Shown in pieces: positions 32,994 to 44,100 of a stretch of DNA of 64,000 nucleotides. This stretch comes from a candidate division WOR-1 bacterium RIFOXYB2_FULL_37_13. Lineage in GTDB: Bacteria > Margulisbacteria > WOR-1 > XYC2-FULL-46-14 > XYC2-FULL-37-10. The position numbers and the translations under genes were made by a program. A model generated the notes under the pieces. That model saw only the letters and a program-made list of their open reading frames with translations. It had not been told where the DNA came from and searched no databases. The stretch lies in NCBI GenBank assembly GCA_001771535.1, contig MEUB01000017.1, positions 37,219-101,218 on the forward strand, given 5' to 3'. Positions within the stretch are counted from its first letter, which is position 1, and each line of letters starts with the position of its first letter.

Positions 32994-33019
32994 CAAGTTT
33001 TTTCCCTCATAAACCGATA
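32994..33019 (+). promoter_or_regulatory. CGATA-class (sigma-28-like) promoter of the 649/4847 operon
   Basis: CAAGTT (32994-32999), 15 nt, CGATA (33015-33019), continuing CGATAATATAGA. It copies the element at 29865. Confidence 0.65.
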
Positions 33020-33049
33020 ATATAGATGTAATAAGATAATATACTTTTC

Positions 33050-33126
33050 CAGCCAAATTTTAATTGCCTGTTATTAAATTTTGGCTGTACACAAGCTCAC
33101 TTAAAGAAAAACAGGTGGGCTTTTTT
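33050..33126 (+). promoter_or_regulatory. Structured leader RNA / attenuator, copy 2
   Basis: P1 pairs 33050-33064 with 33073-33087 (14 of 15) around the loop TGCCTGTT, identical to copy 1 although the stem sequence is different. The terminator-like hairpin is AAGCTCAC (33093-33100) / GTGGGCTT (33115-33122) with a U-run. AACAGGT (33110-33116) can pair with the P1 loop (one G-T pair). Two stem positions covary with copy 1. Confidence 0.7.
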
Positions 33127-33147
33127 ATTTTATAAGGAGGGAATTTT

Positions 33148-35097
33148 ATGGCGGACTTAAATGTTGGTGGGGCAGCTGGAGGTTCTTATATTGCGCCTGG
33201 AAGCGAAATCATAAGGAGAACAAAAGCAGGCGGACTTCTTGGGCCTGGAGAATCTTCTCAGTCTTCACAAAGTGTCGGGGAGCAATCAGAAGAAACAAAA
33301 AGAGCAGATCGTAATTATGTTGATAATCCGGAAATTCCTTTAGGCTATACGCAAGACAAAACTGCAAGCGAAAGGACTCTTTATATTTGGCAGGACAAAG
33401 ATAAAGACGGGAACATCGATTTGAATGAAAAAGGGGCTCTTAAGATTTATGTTAGAGTTGGCGGCCAATGGCTTGAGATAAAAAATAAAGACGGAGAAGC
33501 TCTGAATGATGCCAATTTCAGGCTGACGGACAGAGATATGCAGGCTAACGCTCCGGAAGTTGCCGGGGATAATCAGATTGATAAAAATGAACGCGAATTG
33601 AGGGAATCGATTATTATTGAGCTTGCAGGATATTATGCTTTGTCTTACGAAGATATGGCGGAAGGCCTTGCTGCCGCCGATTCATTTTTTATGGCATCCA
33701 GACAAGCGATACGTGAAACAACAGGAGAGATTAAATCCGCCATAAAAGACTGTGTCGGGCTAGAAACAAAAGCGGCAAGAACAAAACTTGAAGCTCTTAA
33801 TAAATATCACAGCAATGTTATTGATGTTGTTATAAAAAACTGGGAAAAGATAAAAGATTCACAGGAGAAAATCGCGGCAAAAATCCTTTCGTGTTTCGCG
33901 GCCAAAAAGACGGGACTGTATGACTTGTTTAAAATAAATTCACAAGACCTCAAGGATATGCTTCCCTACAGCATTGAAGAATTTACCAAAGAAAACATAT
34001 TGAAATATTTAAGCGTCGGGAAGATAGGGAGAGGGACTGAAACAGGTGCCGCGGATAAAACTTCTTCAGATTCAAAAGATGATGTAACACAGATTGATAA
34101 AGATATAAGAGCATTGTCTTCTTCTCTGGGAGGTATTACAACATCTGCTGAAGCAAAAGAGGTATTACGAAAACTGGGAGAACATGAAGAAAGAGCCAAA
34201 AAGACAGATAAATATGCTAGCTATTTTAAAGAAGTTATCGATGAAAAGAGAATGCAGATTGCGCAGTTGTTTTGTAGGAATAGCCATTCCGAAGTTAAGC
34301 TAGAAGGACTAAATTTATGGGGAGAGATTTACAAAAACAACAAATCAGATGACGCAATAAAGGGAAATTATGCTTCTGCTGCTTATGAAATTGTTAATGA
34401 TCAAATGGAGGCTGCTCAAAGCGGGCATTCAATTAACTCGAGTGATGAACTGCTTAAAGTTGCTGTTGATACTTTGTTACTGTTACAGAAAGAGACAGAG
34501 GGAACCTCTCTTGGCGTAAAAATTGCAGAGGTTCTTAAATATATTGATGAATCTTTGTTGGCTAAAGCAAGTAAAGAACTTAAAACCGAAGAAAAAACAG
34601 ACAAAAAGAAAGAGCCAGTAACCAGCATTACAGGGTTGGATTATGAAAAAATTGCTGAATACCTTGATGCTCTTGGTTATGCGTCTCCTTCATACTTAAG
34701 GGAAGATTTGCCTGCTGATGAATCTCAAGCCACTGATATTCTTGTTAGTCTTTTTGATAAATTTAATAAAACTTACCAAGAGTATACTGATCCGAACTTT
34801 AAGAGTAAACCAAAAGAAGATAAACAGAAAAAAGCCGGGGAACTTTTAAAGCAAGCTATTGTACTCTGGCATTATGCAAAACTTTATAGTGAAAAGAAGA
34901 TGAACATTCAAACATTCACAGTCGCTCTTCATACAAAATTTCCTGAGGCTCAAGCAATGATTGCCCAGATTAATAAATCAGGACTTACTATTTCTATATC
35001 GGCTCGCATGGATGCCGCGATAAGTTATGTTTTTAACGGAACAAAAGAAATGCAAGACAGAATGATTGAAGTTTATGGAGATAAAAAGAAATTATAG
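33148..35097 (+). CDS. Unknown 649-residue protein with an EF-hand calcium loop
   Basis: Not recognised. ATAAGGAGGGA precedes the ATG by 6 nt. Residues 82-95 read DKDKDGNIDLNEKG, a canonical EF-hand loop, and a second loop-like DNQIDKNERE occurs near 136. The middle and C-terminal parts are long charged helices (residues 155-460) with an acidic/Lys linker near 475-490. The C-terminal part (500-640) looks like an alpha-solenoid. No signal peptide or membrane segment. It is the first gene of an operon whose second gene (28 nt on) encodes the 4,847-residue giant, so it is the best candidate for a calcium-responsive partner or adaptor of that protein. Confidence 0.82.
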   Translation: MADLNVGGAAGGSYIAPGSEIIRRTKAGGLLGPGESSQSSQSVGEQSEETKRADRNYVDNPEIPLGYTQDKTASERTLYIWQDKDKDGNIDLNEKGALKIYVRVGGQWLEIKNKDGEALNDANFRLTDRDMQANAPEVAGDNQIDKNERELRESIIIELAGYYALSYEDMAEGLAAADSFFMASRQAIRETTGEIKSAIKDCVGLETKAARTKLEALNKYHSNVIDVVIKNWEKIKDSQEKIAAKILSCFAAKKTGLYDLFKINSQDLKDMLPYSIEEFTKENILKYLSVGKIGRGTETGAADKTSSDSKDDVTQIDKDIRALSSSLGGITTSAEAKEVLRKLGEHEERAKKTDKYASYFKEVIDEKRMQIAQLFCRNSHSEVKLEGLNLWGEIYKNNKSDDAIKGNYASAAYEIVNDQMEAAQSGHSINSSDELLKVAVDTLLLLQKETEGTSLGVKIAEVLKYIDESLLAKASKELKTEEKTDKKKEPVTSITGLDYEKIAEYLDALGYASPSYLREDLPADESQATDILVSLFDKFNKTYQEYTDPNFKSKPKEDKQKKAGELLKQAIVLWHYAKLYSEKKMNIQTFTVALHTKFPEAQAMIAQINKSGLTISISARMDAAISYVFNGTKEMQDRMIEVYGDKKKL

Positions 35098-35125
35098 CTT
35101 TTGGCTATAAACCGAGGGATTTAAC

Positions 35126-38100
35126 ATGGGAAGCATTTTTGATCTTGATGTTGCAATAAAATCTAAAGGGCCAACTGCTCCAACAGCACCAAAGCAAAAG
35201 GCGCAGGGTTCAAAAAGCGCTGATAAACCTAAAGACCCCGCTAAACTTGATGGAACAGGAGTATTGTTTTACACCCTGAAAGCTACGACAGTCGATATAT
35301 CAAAACTTCCAGGAAGCGAAAATAGAAGAAGTGAAATCAAAAAGGCTCTGCTTGATAAGGGATTTATAGATAAAAACGGACTAAAGCTAAAAGCTCCTGA
35401 TGAAAATTTTGATATTGGGATTGATGATCTGACACCAGAAGAAAAAATCGCGATTTTAGATGTTTTGCAGCAAGTTCAAACTTATGATCCTGTCAACAAT
35501 TCCGGAGTGCAGGTTGAAGGGGTATCTTTCGTTGATATAAGGTTTAGCGGAGATAAGAATAAAGGAGCAGCGCTAAGCGACAGACTGCAAAATTATCCAA
35601 TTGACCAGCTTCCGGAAGATTTAAAGCAGGAACTTTTTCAAATGGCGCAGCTTCTACATGAAACCTTTAATAAGCAAGGAGGATTGTATCTTCCTTGTTC
35701 TCCTGAAGAAGCTTTTTCTGATCCTCAGAAGCTGGTAATGGCAATAAACAGTTTTTATAAAGATTATATGGGAGACGAAAAACCTTCCGTTGAATTAATT
35801 GCTCAAAACTTATTGGTTAAAAAGTTAACAGTTGAAACAGTAAAAGAACAAAGAAAGGAAGTTGCAAGTTATCAATCGATGCTTAGCGAGCACCGACGTT
35901 TTGCTGATGAAATACCAGTAGATCCTATGGCTGAATTTAATGATGGATCAAAGAAAAACGATGAGATGGAAGTAGTTAAAAAAAACATATCAACCAAACA
36001 GGCCGAAGTGGAAAGAGAAATACTAAAGCTTGAAGTTTTTAATGAATATCTGGGAATTAAAAGCAATGACGAGGAAGTCTCAATAAGCGGAGATGTCAGC
36101 CTTGTATATATAAATAAAAAGTTTTCCGCGAAATTAAAAGAAGTGCATGATTCTGAAGGCAATACTATGCGCCGTTCTGCTCGTCAAAATGTTTTTTCTG
36201 CTTCTGATGTTGAGATCGTTCACACAATGGAAGAAATCAACAAAAATCCGCAGAGAATGGCGGATGCCAACCCATTTGTTCCCCTTATTATGAAAATTAT
36301 GGATGTTGAGACTGCTAATCGCACCAACCCAAGCGGGAAACCCAAAGCAATCGGAGAAAATCTTACAAAAGATCATCTTGTTTTATTGAAAAATTATTTA
36401 TGCGGCGAGGGGCAATATGTCAATGCCTACTTCCACCGCCCATTAGACGAAGAAGAGAGAGCCCTTTTAAAAGAACTTCAAAAAAAATACGGCGAATCTA
36501 CGGCAGAAGGAAAACTGATAGGCAGATTATTAAATATTTCTTTTGATCCCGCCAATCCAGACCTTGACAAGGTTTCTTTTACAGAAGAAGAAGCAGCAGT
36601 GTTTGACGGCCTGATAGCAGTTGAAGATGTCGATGGTAAACCTTATAAGTTATTGGCAGATTTAAAAAGAAGCTATCGCAAAGACGTGGAATTTTCCAAG
36701 TCAGACGCTACTGCCGTGCAGGGGCTAATTGACTGGATGACAGAAAAAGGATATGACACCTTAACGCCTGACTTGGATCTGATGGGAAATCGTCCTGCCG
36801 AAGAAATTGATGAAAGATATGCCGCGGGAATGAGAATTGTTGCAAGGGAAGTTTTTTCCTCCCGTATAGGGTTTCAGCCCCGCAATGAAAAAACAGAAAG
36901 AGACAGCCTTATCGGGAGACTGCTTATTGGAACAGCGGAAGAATCTTACCAACAGCTGGTATCCGGCGGAAAACCCACCATGGTTACAACTGGAATAAGC
37001 GCTGTTGAAACATGGAAAATGGTTTGCTTAAAAACGATGTATTTAAAGGAAAGAATGAGTACTCATGGGGATGAAAGCGAACTTAGTGCGTTAAATGATT
37101 TGCAGGCAAAGCTTCAAGCCAATGTCCTTAAGTTAAAAACAAAAATCGACCAATTAAAAGCAGACAAAAAAAAGAATGACAAAGAGAAAGAAAAGGAACT
37201 TTTGCCTCTGCTTAAAGAATATTATTATTTGAAAGGCCGGTTAGATGATTTATATGGCCGTGTAATGGGATTAGATAGAGATTTTTTTGAATGGATAGTT
37301 CCCAGGTTCGCGAAAGAAGCAGGCAAACTGTCCGAATGGATTGAAAAATTTAACGAAAAAGAGCTTGGATCCATAATAAAAGATCCTTTTACAGGAGAAA
37401 TTATCCATCTTTCTGAAGTTCCTGCGATTTTAACAGATGCGTTAAAGGACAAGGATGTAAGAGCCTCTCTTGAAAACGGGTGGCTTTCTGTTGATCCTTC
37501 AAAAATAGACTATACTCCTGATCCGTCTTTGTCGACGGAGGATCAGGACGCTGTATTAAATAAAATACGAAGAGTTAAAATGGCGCTCGCGATTTTGATT
37601 CAATATATGGATATGAATGAAAACAATGAATTGGGGATTAATCTTGATATACCAATATTGGGCGAAATTGGAGTTAATCCCGCTACCGCCCATTTCGCTA
37701 TGAGTCTTCGCGGAATGTTTACAGGAGAAGGACAGGCCGCCCGATTTGGGGCTATGGTCAAGGCGGATTTGCTGACTATTTTTAAAGATGATCCTATCGC
37801 GCGCTCTACAATCTTGCGCAAAATGGAAACTCCTGACCTTTTTGATGTTGAAATGCTTGATATATTTATTAAGGCAATAGAACTGTTAAGCCCTGACGGT
37901 AAAAAAGACAAAGAAATAGAAAGGCTTAACAGTTTTAGGGAAGAGATAAAAACGGCTCCAATTTGCGCGAAGTCAGGCAATTTAGATACTCTTGCGGCTC
38001 AGGAAATAGTGCAGGCTTATGTTTACATGGGCAAGCTTTTTTCAGGAGAAAAAAAGGGAGGAGCAAGCGGCGCCGCAAAGTCTGGCGATTCGGAAGAAAA

Positions 38101-41100
38101 CAAAGGAATGTGGTCAAGACTTAATAGAATGGCCTTGGGTATAGGAGAATTTGCTTCGGAAAGCGTCGGAATGATAACAGATCCGGATTTTATAACGGGC
38201 GGCTTATGGGGTCAAATAACAGCTCAGGGAGGGTATGCGCCTGGAGAATCGGCAGATCGTTATGGGACAACCGGCCAGGAAGCGCTTGAATCCTTAGGAG
38301 TTGATGGAATTCCTGCTTATGTCGGCGGCGGATTGCTTGATGTTGGACTTCAATTCGGATACACGTTATTCAGGTTCGGGATTTACATGGGCTTTATGTT
38401 TGGCGTCCAATTGCCTTGGAGTGTAGTTAGTACTGGATTTGGCGGAAACGGAATAAAAATGGATATGCAGGGCAACCCCATTTTAGACGATGAAGGCAGA
38501 TTGATTTTTAATGAGGGCAAAAGCATTGGGGACAAAGCAGAAGATGTTGCCAAGGCAGGATTACAGCTCGCGACGCAGTTGTTTATGTTTAGAAACAATC
38601 CTTTTCTTCTTTATGGATGGCTGGGAATAGGCGAAGATTTGGAAGGGATTTTTGCATCAGGTGGAGATTGGGGCCAGGACAAAAAATACAGAATTTTGTC
38701 AGCGGTTATTAAGTTTTGGGTTGCGAACTTTTATCTCCTTTCTCCTGGAGAAAACGGAATGTGGGACAGCACTTTGGGGAGACTCCCTACCATTGACCGC
38801 TACTTATGGAAATATCTTTTTGAAGGGGTAAAAGCTGTTGCCGACCTTGCCAGAGAGTTGGGGATACCGGACAAAGATCTTGGCGAATTATTTAGAGGAA
38901 CCCCATTAGAACGTCAAGCATCAATGGTAAAAGAATACGGGACATGGGATGAACTTGTAGAAATAATGACTCGAAAAGCTCCGGAAAAAGGAGCCTTGGG
39001 AGCTTTTTCGGAATTTGTGGGATCAAGATCTGCATACCAAGAGTTTGTTTTGAATGTAACAAAGAACAGACTCATGGAAAGCAAAGCGGGTAAAGTTGGC
39101 AAGGCCGGTTTGTCTATAATAAAAAGCCTCCTTACTAATCCGGTTGGAGGTATTTATGAATTTGTAAAGAATCATTCCGGCGAAAATATGGTAGCATATG
39201 TATTTGCAAAAGCAATTGATTTAACGTTTCGTTTGCCAAACCAAACCTTAAATCTTTCTTATCATCTATGGTCAGAGTGGGCCGGAAGCGGGAAAGCTTG
39301 GACATATGGGCAACTTCCCGGAGAGACTCCGCTTCAACCGGCAGCTGTGATGCCATTTGGAATAACAAGGCTTGGAACTTCCAGGCCGTTTGATGTGTCA
39401 AGAAATGATGTGGCTCCAAGTATCCCGCAAGCTCTTCATAACCCGGCATTAAGCCAGGTTGTTATTGATGTGAAGAATGATGGGTCTATTAGTGATCATA
39501 GATATCAATCTTTGCAAGCTGTAACTCAAAGCAATGGAAGCGCAAGAAGAATTGACTTTACAATTAAAAGAGGAGAAACCAGAACAGAAATAGTTTCTCT
39601 TCCTGTTACAGCGGTTTATGTAAACAGCGTAGTTGCCATGTACAGCGAAAACGCGGTGACAGTTATTCCAATGACAATGGAAGGGACTTCTTTGGATTCT
39701 TCAGATTATGCCCGGGCTGAAATTCACATAAATCTTGCCAGGCTTGTGGAAGAAGCAGGTGTTTCGCAAGAAGATCTGGCAACTCTTTCAAACTTGGAAT
39801 TGTCCGGCATGATTCAAAGATTACTTCCTCAATGCGCGAATAAACTTGCCGAATTGGTAAAGGCGCAAGAGAAGAGATATGAAAAAGAGCCTATAGATAA
39901 TCCGCGTTATCGTATTAAAGAAAGACCGTTGGACATGGAAGGACTTTCCAGATTTTTACAAAAAGAAGGGATTGCTTTAGTCTTGACAGAAGAAGAAAAA
40001 AAGAACCCAACGCCATTTACAGATGAAACGGCGATGGGACTGGTGAAAGAACTTAAGAATGAAGGTATTACGACTCTTACCACAAGCCAACTTTCAACTC
40101 ATTATATTACAGCTATGAGAGAAAACTACAAGCCGCAAGCTGATCCAACGCAGAGCGACATTTATGTTTTTGAATTATGCGGAAATGACGCGTTAGGCAA
40201 CTTCAAAGAACCTATTCTTAAGGAAATGGATTATCGAATAGACACATCTGCGCCTGTGGGGAAAAAAGTTTCTCTTACTCTTGAAGGAGAACAAGCAATT
40301 GATTCATATTTGGCAGCACAGAGCGAAACAACGCCTGAAATGAGAGATCAGGTAATTGAAAAAACAAAGAAATATCTCGAGCTTCAACAATACAGCAGAG
40401 AGGTTGAGGCAAGACAAGCAGAGCTTCGCGCCGAGTGCTCTGATAATGACATAAAGGGTTTTGAGCAAAAAGTTAAAAGTATGTGGGCTGGGCAAAGAGA
40501 TAGAGTAGAAGGTGGGGCTATTTATTGTGAAGTTTTACGCAGACAGTTGGGAATAGACTTGACTCCAAGCCAAAAAATGGCAGGCTATCTTGGCAGTTGG
40601 GCAACAAAAGAGCAACCTGTTTTTGTTGACTTGGGGACAGGTGAAGGGAAAACTTTTGCTCTTGCTATGGACGCCTATTTGAGCCTTTTGGAAGGGAAAA
40701 CCCTTATTTTAGCCTCTTCACAATGCGATGCTTACGCTCAGGATAATTATAAGGATACGGAAAAGATTTTAAAATTCTTGGGGGTAGAAGAAGTTGTATT
40801 TTTGGATAAAAAAGAAAAATCACAAACAATAAAAGAAAGACTTTTTAAAAATGACGGGATAAGAAGGGTTGTCTTCCTAGGCTTTGATACACCTCGTTTT
40901 GAAGAATTATTCAGCATTTATCCGGATATGCAGGGAAGGCCTGTTTATATTCCCGGACCATTTATGAAGGCAATTATAGACGAATCGGATCACGGAGCAT
41001 TTGATTTGAGGCATAATCCGGCGATTGTTTCTTCCGGTTCCGATGAAAAGGCAGGAGATTCAAAAGAGGTCAGATTGGCCGAAGAGCTGGTAAAAAACTG

Positions 41101-44100
41101 GTTTACTAAAGATGGAAAACTGACAGAATCGGCAAAGAGAGCGGGGTATATAGAAAATGAAACGTCTGAAGAAGGGGCTGTGTTAACGGATGAAGGGAGA
41201 CAATATATTGAAGCTCAGTTAGCAAGAAAAGGACTGACCAATAGCGAATATTTTATGTACAGGGTAAGAGCGGCAGTTCATGCCCATCTTTTCGCGGTTG
41301 AAGGGACCCATTTTGTAGTAAGAGGGAAATGGCTGATTTGGGTGACTCAAAGGTTTAGAAAATACGCGTATCGTGATAAACCTACCGGACGTGAAGATAA
41401 TGACATGCAGTTTGACCTTCAAATGCACAAAGCTATACAGGCAATGATTGGAGCAAAAATTACAGACCCCGGATTGAGCCTGGCTTCTATAGATGTTATT
41501 GACCATTTAAAAGGGATAACGCACAGCGGCTATTCAGGAACCGAAGCCCCGCTTCAATTGATCCGCCAAAGAGAAGGTGCGTTGGCGCTGTCAATTGATT
41601 CTGCTTTTATGCGTGCCAGAGTTGATTATCAGGGGATTGTTTATTCAGACAGGGCAGAACAAAAAAGAAATGTTGCTGACCTTGCAATAGAAGACGTGTT
41701 ATCCGGCAGAGCATCTCTTATTCATGCCGCGGTAAGAGAAGGAGATAAAAAAGAAGGGGCCGCAGAGGCAGATGGAAGAGTTTTGAGCATAGAAGAGATA
41801 AACAGGGAGATAAAAAGCGGGCTCGAAACGCGTGGTTATAAGATAGCCTCACAGAGTGACCTCCCAAGAAAATACAGGGAATATGGTTTTGTCGCAGAAA
41901 AGAACGGGCAAAAAATATTTGTAAGAATGCTTGTTGATACAGGAGATTTTAAATTTGAACAGAGAATGGCAAAAGAGATCGGCTGTGCCGGATATATAAC
42001 TATTACGGATATTGCAAACCGCGCCATGAACCCCGGAATAAAAGACGCAAAAACCTCAGGATTAAGCGAGGCAATTGAGGCCATGGCCGATTCTACTGTT
42101 GAAATCAGGTCTATTGTTACAGAATGGAAGAATTCTGTCAGGCATTTTATCCAAGAAGTTAACCGCGTCGGCCGTCCAAATCCTTCAAAAGCCAGCCGCG
42201 CGCCGGCGGTTATGCGCGGAGTTTACTGGTCTGGCGATCCAAACTTTGATACAAACATAAAAACTTTTCTTGATTATGAAATTAAACAAAATGGAGGGAA
42301 ACCTGTTGTTATTCTTCCTTCTGAATTTCCAAAAGAGGTAACCCCGGAAAGCGCGAAAAAATACGCTCAAAATCAAATTATTAATCTTGAGAGAAAAAGA
42401 GAGATAAGCACAAACCAAAGAGAATTGTTGATGGCTAGAGTTGAGACTGCCGCAGATGTTGAAGAAATTAAAAATATTATTTTAAATGCTTGGGTTGTTT
42501 CTGAAGATTTAGATGCCACAAAATCTTTTGGTGATATTTTGAATGAGCTTCAATTAGACGCACTTAAAGAGACAGCATTAAAATATGTTTCTTATTTAGA
42601 AGGAAGCGGTCTTCTTGCTAAAGGGGGGAAAGAAGCAAAAGCAAAAGCGCAAGAGTTGCGAACAGCAATTAATCAAGCAGAAAATTCGGGAAATGTTCTT
42701 GCTGTTGTTAGAAGTGCCGCAGGGGGCGGTTCAGCTTCTCCGTTGCTTACTGTTGAAGATATCCGCAGGTATGCTTTGGATCAAATTGAATATCTTGAAA
42801 AGGGTGGTGTTTTGACGACAGAAAAAGCTTCACAGATTAAGAGCGCAATTCAACAAGCCAATAACACGGAAGAGATTAAGACAGCAATCGCTTCTGCTGA
42901 AGGGGATATAACTGTAGTTGTTAAGGATTACTGGAGAGTCATAGACGAACGGGCAAACGCTGAGAATGCGGAGAGAAAACAGGAAAGCTCTTTTGGAAAG
43001 GATATAAATGACGCTATGGAGGCTCTAAATGAACTGGATAAAAATATCGGGACAGAGCATTTAACCGCGATTCTTGGCAAGGCATATAAAAGTACAATTG
43101 AAATGTTTATGCATGATTGTGGACTTTTTGATCCTGCGATCGAAGCGAATGACGCAATGCGCAAGGAAAGAATTAAGCTCTTTATTACAAGAGTAAAAAA
43201 ACATTTTGGAATTTCCCTCGAAATTGATTCTAATCTGCCTATTGAAGATATAAAAAAAGCTATCGACTTTAGTATAGAACAAATGCTGGCAAAAGCCAAA
43301 GTTTCCGGACATACAAAAGAAAGATTCTTGAAAAAACTGAGAGGCAGAATAAAAGAGCTGAAAGTTGAAATGGAGATGATTAACAGGCAGTTAAGAGAGG
43401 TTCCATATTCTCAGCATAATGCCTCATGGATGGAGGCCTATTTAAGATATAAATTGAATTTAGCGCTGGTAGAGTGTGACCATCCAAGGGGCCTTTATTT
43501 GGAAGTCGCGCAGGATCCGGCGACTTCTCTTGGACGATCAAGAGGAAGATCGAACCTAATTTTTAGAATGACGACTGCTTCCGCGTTAGGTTTTTCCAAA
43601 AAGATAACAATAGATGATGCGATAGCTACACAAGCTAAAAGAGCAGAAGAAGTTAAGGCTGCTACAGAAGCTGCCCCAACTCCAGAGCTAACGCCTGGAG
43701 ATCGTCCGAAACTTGTGTTTTCTTATGATGGAGTTACCTTGGAAGCGCCTCTTGCGGAAATATTGTCGAATAATGACGGTGGCCCAAAAGTAATAAGCGA
43801 AGGAGGGCGTGAATTTGAATATCGTTTTAGTGAAGATGGGCTTATGGTTAGGGAGGCAAAAGTAAGAGAAGGGAGTGAATCAGGCGGGCTCACCTTGGGG
43901 GTAAGGGAAACAGGGGATTGGAAATCAGTTCCTGCTCAGCTTGAAAACTTTAGCATGCGCACCATGTTGGACAAGATGGGAATTATAACAAATATTCCGG
44001 ATAGCGCGTTTGCCGCCATTGATTATACAGTACAGGTTAATCTTATTAGAAAACTTAGTGACACTAATATTAAAACTGTTTATGTACAGGAAGAGATTTT

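Noticed and set aside
40600..42260. Ordinary secA gene embedded or fused by assembly error
   Set aside because: The reading frame continues without break for thousands of codons on both sides, and the SecA-like motifs are diverged rather than those of a housekeeping SecA.
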